Assembly: GCA_028583405.1 (NCBI GenBank)
Contig: CM053251.1
Span: 5,614,983 to 5,678,982, forward strand
DNA: 64,000 bases
Reading direction: 5' to 3'
Source: Pogonophryne albipinna
Taxonomy: Eukaryota > Chordata > Actinopteri > Perciformes > Artedidraconidae
The position numbers and the translations under genes are program-made. Shown here piece after piece: positions 1 through 13,400 of this stretch (within the stretch, counting starts at the first letter, position 1; each line of letters begins with the position of its first letter). The notes below the pieces were generated by a model. That model saw only the letters and a list, made by a program, of their open reading frames with translations. It did no database searches and was not told the DNA's origin.

Positions 1-3000
1 GCGCAGCCTCTCCTTCTCCCCCTCCTCCTCCATGCTCTGCTCCGGCTCCATCTCGGGAGAGGTGCGGGTGTGGTCCGTGCCCACCTCCACCTGTGTGGGG
101 TGTTTCCAGGCTCACAGTGGGGCCGCGGAGGCCCTCACCTTCCTGGATGAAGGGAGCATGCTGCTGAGCGCCGGCTCCGATCACATGGTGAGGCTGCCCT
201 CCTAAAGACTGGAATAATAAACTCCTTCTATTTAAAGGTCACCTATTATGCAAAATCCACTTGTTCATGTCTCTTCTACATCAACATGTGTCCCCTGTGT
301 GGAAAGAGACTCTGAAAGTTTCAGGAACAAAGATTCTCTCTCTTTTTGTCCTGATTCATTTCTATAAAAACTTGTCGGAAAATGAGCTGATCAGATTTTG
401 ACCACTTTATGATGTCATCACGATGTTTTGGCTTGTGTAACCATTAGCCAATCACCAACCTTCGAGCCAAACACTTCAGAGATATGCTTTGTATATATCT
501 GAGACCTATAATATATTGATGAAAAACAGTATAATAGGGGACCTTCAAACAAAAACAAGCTACGATACAATGAGGATTTTTTGCTTACAAGAAACAGCCA
601 TTGCTAAAGCATTGGGAAAGTGAAACATGTGCTTTTTCCTAAAACTCAGATCAAGACACATCAGCTTTGTTGTCAATGCATTAGTCCTAAATAAGAATCC
701 ACAAAAAAGCCTAGGACATCATGGGGGGTAAAAGTTGAGTTTAATGTTGGAATGCTATTTTTCTGAATATGAAAACACACATATAATAATAATGCATTCC
801 CTTTTTTTAGGATATGGAGAACACTGTCACTATGTTTAAGATAATAATAGCCTGTGTGTCTTCTTCTGTGAAACAGCTGCAGCTCTGGTCAGGAGGACTC
901 GGGCGTTCGGTCGCTTCATTAAAAAGTGATAAAGTAAGCTCCCCTATTTGTCTTTCGTGCCACTTCATGTGATTGGCCATGATTTAAAGAATGATTGCTG
1001 CCAATACAAAATAAAAGAGAAAAGGTTTTTTTTGACATACGCTTTATTTCCCCTCCCAATCATGTTTCAGTGTGAGCAGGAGCCTCCTCTGAAGAAGATG
1101 AAGTCTGCATCCTCTCAGCCGGCTGCTCTCTGTGTGGCTGTTAACGGAGACTTTGCTGCTGTGGGTTACCACGGAGACGGCATCAAACTCTTCAGTCTTG
1201 AGTCAGGTGTGTAAATGTGCAAGGAAGGAAAATAAATACTGAATTATAGTATTTTCTAGATTGAATCACTGTATTCATCAATCTGACCTATTAAACCAGT
1301 TTGTCTATATATATATGACTTACTTATTTATTTAATGACTTACTGTCACGGCTGGAGGGCAGAGTTCATCGGACCCAAATACAGAATACCATTTCTTCTC
1401 TCTAATTACTTACTTACTTACATACTCACTTACTTGATTACTTACTTACTCACTTACTTACTAACTAACTAACTTACTTACTTATTAACTTGCTTACTGA
1501 GTTACTCACTTATTTTCTTACTAACTTACTAACATACTTACTTACTCACTAACTTACTTACTCACTTACTTAATTACTAACTTGGTGACTTACTAACGTA
1601 CTTACTAACTTACTTACTAACTAACTTAATTACTTACTCACTTACTTGATTACTTACTTACTTACTAACTTACTAACTAACTGACTAACTAACTAACTTA
1701 CTTATTAACTTACTTACTGACTTACTCACTTATTTTCTTACTTACTTAATTACTAACTTGGTGACTTACTAACGTACTTACTTACTTACTAACTTACTAA
1801 CTAACTAACTTAATTACATAATTACTTACTCACTTACTTAATTACTTACTTGATGACTTACTAACGTACTTACTAACTTACTTACTAACTTACTTAATTA
1901 CTAACTTACTTACTTACTTTCTTACTTACTCACTTACTTATTTACTTACCAACCTACTTACTTATTTACTTACTTACCAACTTACTTACTTACTTATTTA
2001 CTTACTTACCAACTTCCTTACTTAATTACTTACTTACTACTGTAACTTACTTACTTACTTACTAACTTACTTAATTACTTACTAACTTACTTACTTGCTT
2101 TCTTACTAACGTTCTTACTTACTTACTAACTTACTTACTAACTTACTTACTAACTTACTTACTTACTAACTTACTTACTTACTAACTTACTTACTTACTA
2201 ACTTACTTACTTGATTTCTTACTTACTTACTTACTAACTTACTTACTTGCTTACTTGCTGAACTGGTCGACAAACAAACCATTCCTGTTTCTATCTGAAT
2301 GTTAGGAGAGAGGATCTGGGACTCGGGGTCCCTGGATGTGTCGGTGCTGTGCCTGCTGTGGGTCGTTCTGGACGCTGAGCAGACCCAACCTGAGCTGCTG
2401 CTGTCGGGAGGAAGTGACAAACGTGTGAGGGTCTGGAAGAGAAAGCTGACAGAGGAGGGGCTGCTGGAAGGCCTGGAAATGGTGTCAATGTTTGGTGTAA
2501 TGGGCGGCATCCTGGCATTCACACAGAACTCCACTAACCTGGCTACATCTTCAGGTATTTCAACACATGACATCGTGTTATACAGAATTGTCCCTTAAAT
2601 GTTATTAAAAAAAAGTTTAAGTTTTCTACATTTTCAGGTATATTAAAGTGACTGTTATTCTGTATATATTGATTGTTGTGCTTTTATCTTAATGTGTGCA
2701 TATTTATAAATGTGTCTTTGATTGTGTATAGGATATACCATATTTTTATATATATTTGTTATTGTATTCGGGATTGTGGGAAACGTTATTTCGATTTCTG
2801 TCTGTACACACAAACTGAAAAAGATTGACAATAAAGTTGACTTTGACTAATAATTTATGTTATAATATTTTCTATAGATGGATACTCTATTTATATATAT
2901 ATTTTCTACTGTAGATATGTATTTATTAGCATTTATTTTATTTTGTATAATATTTTTAACTGATGTGTATCATTTACCGCTCTGCCTTCCTTCTAAAATT

Positions 3001-6000
3001 AGAAAGCTTTCCCATTGCTCTGTGGAAGTTGAGCAATCGGACCTTCGACTGGTCTGACTTTGAGCCTTATGAGTTACTGAGGGGCCACGTTGGGGGGGTC
3101 ACCTGTCTGGCGTTCAGCCCTGATGGTGGACAGCTACTCTCCGGTGGAAAAGATCAGGTAAAATCCTATGTTTGTGTTTAAGTGTTGTAACTAGGCCTGT
3201 ACCAATAGATCAAAATTCAATCATTTGTTTGCTAAGCAGTGTCTTTTTATTTCTTCCATATCTTCCCATCTGATATTAATATAGTATTTCTACACATTCA
3301 CAGTTTCTAACATTATTATTTTTATTATTTATTGTATTTTGTCTTATTTATATTTGTTGAAAAAAGATAAACATTTCTAAAAATGTACTTGTATACAAAA
3401 TATTTCCTTCAATCTGTATTTGTTGACGTTTTACTGCAGTCAAATTAGCTCTACCGAAAAGAGACAGATCCCATATTATCGAAATATCTTAAGACGTTCA
3501 TTAAAGAAAGTTGATTAGATTTACAAATAAATGTCAGGACATATTTGGTCAAATGTAGGATTTTGTCCTAAAATATAGAAATGCATTTGACAGAGTAATA
3601 GAGACACGTGTCGGGGTAACTGGTATAACTCAGTACTGTTTGTTTCAGGCTCTGATGGTGTGGGACGTGAGCTCGTCTCCTGCTGTCCTCTCTAAGTCGC
3701 TCCCTCACTCTCACAAAGACTGGATCACCGGCTGCGTTTGGACTCCAGACTGCGTGGTGAGTCTCCATTTAACCAACCTGAGTTACACGTCTACCCCCAG
3801 AAATACAGCTGTTACCTGAGAGTCATGTTTCGACAGTATACACAAAAAAGTACACAAATTAGGTATATTGATGCAATATATGCAAAATAATAGGATATTT
3901 TTAGAAGAGCATTTAAATTATAGGAAACTGCAGTTCAAACAGAAATAAGTGATTAACTTGATCATGTGAATTTAAAACAGATCTAAATCCTCAACATAAT
4001 GAATAAGTACCTTCAATATATTCTCAGTTACACTTCCTTGTAGAAGACTTGATGTCATCTGTCGTATCTATTGAGTAGTGCTTGGTCTGTCCATAAAGTG
4101 CAGTATATTCTTTCAGATAAGCACTTCAAACGACGGGAGGCTTTGTTTATGGGATCTGCAGGCGGGCCAATGTCTCAGAGAAATCTCCTGGAAGAATCCT
4201 CTCACATCTGTCTGCTGTCTGGTGAGTCGTTATACATTTCAGAGAAAGTACCGAATGTGTTGTGTCCTTCTCCCCTTTTAAAAACCTTTAAAAATGTAAA
4301 AGTATGGATGGTTGTGTTGACATGTTGTTCTTGTGTGCAGGGCCGGTATGTGATGGCCGGCTGTTCAGAGGGAGCACTACATGTGTGGAACTGGGAAACA
4401 AGCACAGAGATCTGCCACATTGCTGCACACAAGCAACAAATTCACCACTGCTCCCTCCTACCAAATACAGGTGAGGCTGCTGGGAAAAGAGTGCATGTAA
4501 CCGGTGTCGATAAGCGGTGTCTGCGTTGTGTTGATGTTGTTGATGGATGAGACCCGAGCCAGCATACAGTCGAGGCGATCTCCGTTTAATCACTGACTAT
4601 CTGACAATATACAACAAATCAGTCGTTATATCACAGTCAGGGGGGGGGGGGGTGCCGCCAGGGATTTTGGGCCCCATGAAAAGATAATCTCATTGGTTAC
4701 TTAAACATTTTTTTCTTAATGTTCTACAATTGTTTGGGCCCCTGTCAGTCACGGGCCCTTAGAATCGTCCTAACTTTTCACCCCCTTACGGCGCCCCTCT
4801 CCTCTCATGTGGAACATTGACAAAAAAGGGAAGAGGAAACGAGAGGGACATAATATGAAGGGGGGGGGGGGGGGGGAAAGTCCCCACAAAAATAATCTCC
4901 TGAGTACCGTGACTAAATTCTGGAGGTTTCGCCCACTGATTCTAGACCTCGTCAGGTATTGAACGTTTAATAAATAAAGAACTCAGAATTATTCAATACA
5001 AAACACAGAATTTGTGTGATTATACTAAAAATGATTTACAAAGAAATATGTAACACTAAACATCACTGCATATTCACAACTGTTACATACATAGATTAAT
5101 TTACCTCTCTCCCTCTTTATATGATAATCTACGACAAAATTAGTCGTATTTTGAGATATTTCTTTTAATACCGGCTTTGTTTTTAAGACAAGAACAAAGA
5201 AATCAACCCAGAAGAAATGACTGTTTTGACTGCGTCTGATGATGGCACAGTGCAGCTATGGAAACCACTACAGGTCAGTCAAAATGAATGGGGAAGTGGG
5301 TTTTAAAGGGGTTTTCAAAATTAAATCAAACATTTCTCTCATATTTTTAAATGTAATGTTTGTCCTGTTCATGCTAATAGTTTTTTTCAAACATTTTCTT
5401 GGGTTTATTTTAGATTTAGAGCAAAAGTGACTTTTCTTCCTGTTGTGAGCATAATGAAAGAGTGAATACTGTGTGTTGTTTGTGTGTCCTCTCTCACATG
5501 TTGTGTCTTTGTTACAGGTGGAGCACATCAGCACCTTCCAGGGTCACAGCGGTGCGATATGTGGAGTTGTTCCCAAAGAAGGTCACCCAGAATTCCTCAC
5601 TGTTTCCGAAGACTGCTCATTGAGATGCTGGAAATGGACAATAGGTAATACTTAATCAGATCAGCGTGACTTTTTATTGTCTTTTTCAAAAAAGTTTTTC
5701 AAGTTAAAGATGAAAGATCACATATCAAGCTCATTTTCATGGTTATATTTATATTTTATAAATACTGTGATATGTTTCCATAGGCGGAGTTTGACATTTG
5801 CGCTTGGGGGGGCAAACCTTTTTTTACTGACGTCCGTACACAGTACCAACTATTGCGTGGGGTGCTACGGATACAGTAGCAATAAAGCCAGCGTTCACCG
5901 CACTGAGTATGACTTTTCCACATACGAAACACAACTCGTCCCATCATGCCCGCCGTACGCACACACTCATATGGAAGGGGCGGTCTCTCCCCCCAACAAC

Positions 6001-9000
6001 AGCATTACATAACTGTAAAACTTATCATCTTATACTTATTTGATAACTACTATATCCCTTGATTACTTGAACACGCTACAATATTATTAACCAGTGTCCT
6101 ACTTAGTGCAGAAGTAGACGCCTTAAACATCCCAGAAATTGGACGTTTTAAAAATCGCTGCATATCCATTACTGCTAATTATTGTAATACAATAGCTGAA
6201 TCACTTGTATGCAAAGAAAAAGCGAGGGAACTTGTGCCCTTAACCTCATACGTCACACACACACACGTCACAACATGCGACTGCTCAAAAATGAAATTAT
6301 TTCAAACAAAACATGATATTATTCAGATTTGTAATGTAGCAATCATTTTATTACATCAATTAAAATATTGATATACGAAATATTTGTATTGGAACAGTTT
6401 TAGACGTAGTAATGCTGTAACATATTTCAGCCACTAGGGGGGGCAATGCATGTTTCCATGCTTTAAAGGGGAAAGGAAACACCATTACAGCTTTAATATT
6501 CCGGTAGTTTATTAATTTTACAATGGATATTGATCGTAATATTTATTGTATATGATATTACTCGCCAAAAGAAAATTAATTATCCGCCGGCCGGGTGGGG
6601 AATTCCGGGACCAGGCCGCTGCCATTAGGGGAGTCCCAAATGGTGATGTCACTGTGTGGGTCCTCGCTCCGGGTATCCATACCGGATACCATATTTTTGC
6701 TTTTGAAAAGAGCATTACCTTGGTTTTATCCACATGTACCAGTGGTCAGTTGACATATATGTTGTATTATTTTCCAACACCTCATACATCTTGGCAATGC
6801 CATCCATTGAACACCTAGTCCAGCAATACTAGCCTTTTTAGGGCTGTTTTCGACAGATGAGCGTGTGTATGCCAGTTTAATTAGTTGAGCTAGAGAACAC
6901 CCCCAATTCTCCATTGTACGTCATAATAATAGCTACCATTTAGTTTGGACGCGATTGCGTTAATTAATAAGGTCACACTGTGTCAGTAAATACATGTGTG
7001 AGCTAGTAATCTGGTAGTGCTGCAATATTTACCTCTCTCTCGGCAGCTGAAGCAACTCGTTTGGTGGCTCGAACTTCACGTTTGTTGACACTGTCATTGT
7101 CTTGCGCGGCCGACGTGCTGGGACAGTCGGTGTTCCCGACTGCATACGTTGAGAAATCGAATATTGTGGGAACAGATCCTTGCTTCAAATCCGATGTTTT
7201 GTATTGAACCAGGCATCCAGACTCATCAAACCTCATTTTGTGGACATAATTGTCATTTTTAAAGTGTTCGCTGCACACACGTGCGTACTGATTCAGTGGC
7301 GGATCGGACCGTTTCATGGAAATAACCCATGCTTTGAGCAGCTTCTCATCCTTTAGTGGCAGCCTATGGAAATGTACTTCTTCCTTCTTCGTATAAAATC
7401 CATTTGTGCAGCCTGGGGCAATACAATACGCTCCTGACGACGACCGTTTTCTTTTGTTGTAAACTACTGGTGCATTGCACGCCATGTTGTTTGTTATTGA
7501 GCTTTGACCCAGGAAGCCGTACCCACACAGTGACGTCACTGGGAAAGTCCTGGAGCTATGGAAGCGCCCATGGTCATTAGGCACGTATTTCAAAAAATAA
7601 ATTTGCGTATCTCGATCGTTTTCATTGGAAATAGACTAGATAAATACATTTCCTAATGGGAATATTGTCGCATGGAAAGCAGTTTGAAAAGTGTTTCCAT
7701 TTCCCTTTAATGTTTAAAAAACTGCAACAACTTCTTTTCACCCTCTGTCTGAAACCAGAGCCCAGTCTGCTCTGATTGGTTAGCTTCCCGGCTCTGTTGT
7801 GATTGGTCGTCTTAGAGATGTCTCGCGCCTTAGCCTATCACGTCCAATATGTTGGAGCGCTAAACCTATATAACACACTACAGGGAAACCTCCAAAAGCG
7901 TAATGTGGCCAAAAAGAGCGAAGAGATCTCTGTAGGAATGAATATATTGAGTGTGTGTGTGTTTGACCTTCATTTTGAAATCTCCCAAACTGTGTCTCCA
8001 GAGAGTCCTCCCTGTCAGCGAGGTCCAGTCTCCGCTGTGTGCTTCTCTCAGAGAGGGGATTTGGTTTTTGCTGGTTATGAGTCCGGTTTTCTGGAAGTAT
8101 GGCAGCACAACACCGTCGTCGGCCACAAGCAGGTGAACACATACACAAGAACAAAGGATGTAAGCTGACCGCCTGTTTGTTTGTGTGTCTGTGTTAATCA
8201 CACTGTGTGTCTGTTTGCGTGCATCAGGCTTCAGACAGCCCCATCAAAGCGATCTGCTTCATGCCTGACGGACAGTTTGCTGTCAGCTACTTAAAGCCAG
8301 TTGTAGACGTGTGGAAGCTGGTGTGGAACCAACAGCACAGCACTGCAAGGTAACAAACATAAGAACAGTCCTACTATACAGGGAATATGTTTAAACTTAT
8401 TTTAATCTGAATTTATTAACAAATTCCCCAAAGAAGTGTACAAAAATATAGGTGTTAAACGTATTTTGAAAATTAAATATGCCAATATTTTTGACCAAAT
8501 ATCTTGATATTGCAAAGATATTCTATGCTTGCATAAAAAAGTAGTATTTGTATACCTTGCTAGGCTTTGTATATGTAGTTTTATGCTTTGAGAGCATTTC
8601 ATCAAATCCTGTATGCTTATTTGATCTGAATTTCTTTTTTAAATCACTGACCGAACCTAATTTAGTTTGGCTTCATGCAATTTTGAAAGATTTATTCCAT
8701 ATATGTTTTATGTTGTCTGTGTAGATACAGCAGAATAGAAGTGGAAAAAAACAGTAGATGAAAGTGTGAATAAGTTAGTAAAATTAACCTGAAACCTAAA
8801 TAAATGAATTAATTCCATAGAGACTTACAAATAACTCAGGTAAGGTGTTTGGAGTTTGGTTCTTTGCACTAACCAGTCCTGCTGTGTTTCTCTGCAGCCT
8901 ACTGAAGGTCACCACACACAGAGTGAAAGACCTGGTGGTCCGTCTCCACTACTGCACCATCCTGATCGGTGTGTCGGAGACTGGATCAATATTTGATGTC

Positions 9001-10414
9001 ACAAAGTCCGGGAGTAATTCGTGGCAACACACAATCTCTCGGTAACATTACAGACTGGACAATATTTACCATTTTAATTTGTCCAGGTTGTTTAGGGTTT
9101 TTTAAGAGAAACCTCTTACTGAAAATCTTCATCATTATTTCCATTTAGATTTTTTGTGTGTTATATAGGTTTGTGTGCATGTAAATGGTCTGCAAAGGCT
9201 AAAATCCCAAGTGTAAATCAGGAGGGAGTTTCTCTCCCCCCACAGTTCAGCTCAGTTAGTCAGAAACGGTGCTGTTGTTTTTTGTTTATTTGACACTGAG
9301 GTTTTTTCATTTTCTCAATTCCCAAATAATAAAAACAGACCTAAAGCTCTTCATGTGTTTTTTTCCCTTTTTACAGTTTAGAAAACTCAGTCCGGTTTTT
9401 GGGGATGATCCGTAACGATGAGAAAAGCATGTGGCTGGTGGGCGAGGAGGACGGAGGAATCCAAATCGGGTTCTTTGTGAGTTTCGCACTACTGATATTT
9501 AAATTACACTTCACACCATATCATAATGAGGCTAAGGAAATGGCCCTAAGATGTATTTGTTAAGTATAAAGTATTGTCAATTTAAAAACATTACCTGACA
9601 ATCATTTAAAAAAATTAATTTAAAAAAGCTAGTAGTTCAATAAAAAATATTTAGATTAAATTAAATCGGATTAGTTTATATACAATTTATTGATACCAAA
9701 TTAGGAAATTGTTTGAATTCAGATAAAACCGAAATGTATTAGTTACTTATAGGTTGGATAGTTATTTAAATTTGCTGTGCAATTTGTTACAAAATACTTT
9801 GATGGATTGAGTGTATTTTAAATACTTAAATACATGATATAATATTTGATTTTATCCTCAAATAACACTCATGTTTCACCCCCAGGTTTTAACTGCAGAA
9901 AAATACAATAAGCCTGATCACACTTTGTGGCTAAACGCAGCTGCATCACATGACAGCTCCAGTAACGTGCTCACTGTGACCCAGCGAATCTCTTTGTGTC
10001 CCTGGACTGCAGAGTCAGGGTTTACTCAAAGCTTTTTTTAGGTTGTTGTTAGCATTGAGGGGAAGGGGGTTGCTTTTCCATTGCTTCTATGTTTTGTATC
10101 ACACTCAGATCTTAGAAATGTAATTACACCAACTTATTGCTTTATCAACGTGGCCTCACTGTTCTTTGTTCAATTTAATGTGTGATTATGTAAATATGTA
10201 AACACACTCAGACCCATATTGAGTCAACTAAATGCCCCAAAGTTTATTTTAACTTTTATTTTATCTTGGTTTCTTTATAGGGTATAGTTACAGACAGTCA
10301 AACATTTCCACATTTCTCTATTTTTTACTTGTGTTTTTTAAATACATTTTCTTGTGGCTGTAGTGTGTATTTTATTTTGATACATTTAATGACCAAGTTT
10401 CTGATTCAGTAAAA

Positions 10415-10447
<33 letters not shown>

Positions 10448-13400
10448 TATATTTAAAAGTATTTAGTCAGCCACCAATTGTGCAAGTTCTCCCACTTAAA
10501 AAGATGAGAGAGGCCTGTAATTGTCATCCTAGGTATACCTCAACTATGAGAGACAGAATGAGAAAAAATAAAAATCCAGAAAATCCCATTGTCTGATTTG
10601 TAAAGAATTTATTTGCAAATGATGGTGGAAAATAAGTATTTGGTCAATAACAAAAGTTCATCTCAATACTTTGTTATCTACCCTTTGTTGGCAATGACAG
10701 AGGTCAAACGTTTTCTGTAAGTCTTCACAAGGTTTTCACACACTGTTGCTGGTATTTTGACCCATTCCTCCATGCAGATCTCCTCTAGAGCAGTGATGTT
10801 TTGGGGCTGTCGCTGGGCAACACAGACTTTCAACTCCCTCCAAAGATTTTCTATGGGGTTGAGATCTGGAGACTGGCTAGGCCACTCCAGGACCTTGAAA
10901 TGCTTCTTACGAAGCCACTCCTTCGTTGCCCGGGCGGTGTGTTTGGGATCATTGTCATGCTGAAAGACCCAGCCACGTTTCATCTTCAATGCCCTTGCTG
11001 ATGGAAGGAGGTTGTCACTCAAAATCTCACGATACATGGCCCCATTCATTCTTTCCTTTACACGGATCAGTCGTCCTGGTCCCTTTGCAGAAAAACAGCC
11101 CCAAAGCATGATGTTTCCACCCCCATGTTTCACAGTAGGTATGGTGTTCTTTGGATGCAACTCAGCATTCTTTCTCCTCCAAACACGTCTAGTTGAGTTT
11201 TTACCAAAAAGTTCTATTTTGGTTTCATCTGACCATATGACATTCTCCCAATCCTCTTCTGGATCATCTAAATGCTCTCTAGCAAACTTCAGACGGGCCT
11301 GGACATGTACTGGCTTAAGCAGGGGGACACGTCTGGCACTGCAGGATTTGAGTCCCTGGCGGCGTAGTGTGTTACTGATGGTAGCCTTTGTTACTTTGGT
11401 CCCAGCTCTCTGCAGGTCATTGACTAGATCCCCCCGTGTGGTTCTGGGATTTTTGCTCACCGTTCTTGTGATCATTTTGACCCCACGGGGTGAGATCTTG
11501 CGTGGAGCCCCAGATCGAGGGAGATTATCAGTGGTCTTGTATGTCTTCCATTTTCTAATAATTGCTCCCACAGTTGATTTCTTCACACCAAGCTGCTTAC
11601 CTATTGCAGATGCAGTCTTCCCAGCCTGGTGCAGGTCTACAATTTTGTTTCTGGTGTCCTTTGACAGCTCTTTGGTCTTGGCCATAGTGGAGTTTGGAGT
11701 GTGACTGTTTGAGGTTGTGGACAGGTGTCTTTTATACTGATAACGAGTTCAAACAGGTGCCATTAATACAGTTAACAAGTGGAGGACAGAGGAGGCTCTT
11801 AAAGAAGAAGTTACAGGTCTGTGAGAGCCAGACATCTTGTTTGTTTGTAGGTGACCAAATACTTATTTTACCGAGGAATTTACCAATTAATTCATTAAAA
11901 ATCCTACAATGTGATTTCCTGGATTCTTTCCCCCCATTCTGTCTCTCATAGTTGAAGTGTACCTAGGATGACAATTACAGGCCTCTCTCATCTTTTTAAG
12001 TGGGAGAACTTGCACAATTGGTGGCTGACTAAATACTTTTTTGCCCCACTGTATGTGTGCCAATCTCTGAGTACCACATGTTTCATTCATAGAAAATATT
12101 GATTGATGTCCTCTCTTTCCTCAGTTCGCCATGGGCCCCCAGTATTCTTTTTACCCATCTTTAGGCACCATGGATCTATTCACAGATGAAGAGGAGAAGA
12201 AGGGGTGCCTGATCACGGCTGGAACTTTGGACAAAGGTACTAACATCTACTTTAAATACTGTTTCCGCTGCCGCTGATACACTCACTCCTACTTTTACAT
12301 CAAGCATCTTTCTATTTTATATTTGTACTGGCAAGATTTTAAATATGTCAGTTTATATGATGTGCTCTATATGTTTTCAGATTTGGTCGTGTGTGGGGAC
12401 ATAAAAGGCAACATGTGGTTCAACCAGACTTCAGAGGGTTCCTCATGGAGCAGCAGAAAACCTGTAAGAGCTCATCAACTCTGTAGCACACAAAGAAACA
12501 CACCATTCGCTTTATTAAAGAAATTATAGTTACAGTATGTCAATTTGTACATCTAGTTTTCAGAGAGCTATTTCAACTACTTTCAACAATGACTGTAACA
12601 TTGTTTGATTAGTGATCATCATTGACTCGTCACAAAATAGTGAAAAAGATTGCCAATCACAAATTCCTTGAGCCCGAAATGGCAACTACAGAGTCTTGTT
12701 TAATCAAACATTAATTCAAAACCCCAAACGTATTTAATGTACCATTAAAAACAACATAGAAAGGCCACAAATCCCTACAATTGCAAAACTACAAACATCA
12801 ATTCTCTTGGCATTTTTAATCAATAGATTGTTAAAATCTTATCAGAATTGTTGATTAAGATTTGTATTCAAAGATTCCTCACTACTTCAACTATAATCTG
12901 CCCTTATTTTTGTATCTTTTAAGATGTTTTTTGGGCCAGAGAGTGCCTTTATTGTATGGTACAGCATTGAAAGGGGAAGACGCAGGGGATGACATTACCC
13001 CTAATTTAAATCTTAGTTAACTACAAGAATAAAAAAGCATGATTGCCAATAACCAGACGATGTGTTGTTTGTAAAAAGCACAATCAGGCCAGGAAATAAA
13101 GCAAACATCAGACATTATTGGCGGTGACATCACTTTGTATTGTTGTTAATGTGGATGTTTTATCTCCAGGCCCACAGTGACAGGATCAGTGTGTTGAAAC
13201 TCACTGACTGCAGCATCATCTCAGCCTCCTACGACCGGACGGTGAAGCTGTGGGACAGAAACACCAAGAAACAGGTACGTCAGAGGGTTAAAGAACAGTT
13301 TGACAATTATGGAAACAAGATAGTTCACACTGAGGAGAGTATTTGGACGAGAGGATTGATACCACTCTCATGTGAGAGTTAAATATGAAGCTACAGCACG

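Noticed and set aside
1313..2262. CRISPR-like array
   Set aside because: The repeat is a continuous tetranucleotide with no spacers, in a vertebrate intron.
11012..11704. A 230-codon plus-strand frame
   Set aside because: It is the antisense of the Tc1 transposase and shows no domain of its own.
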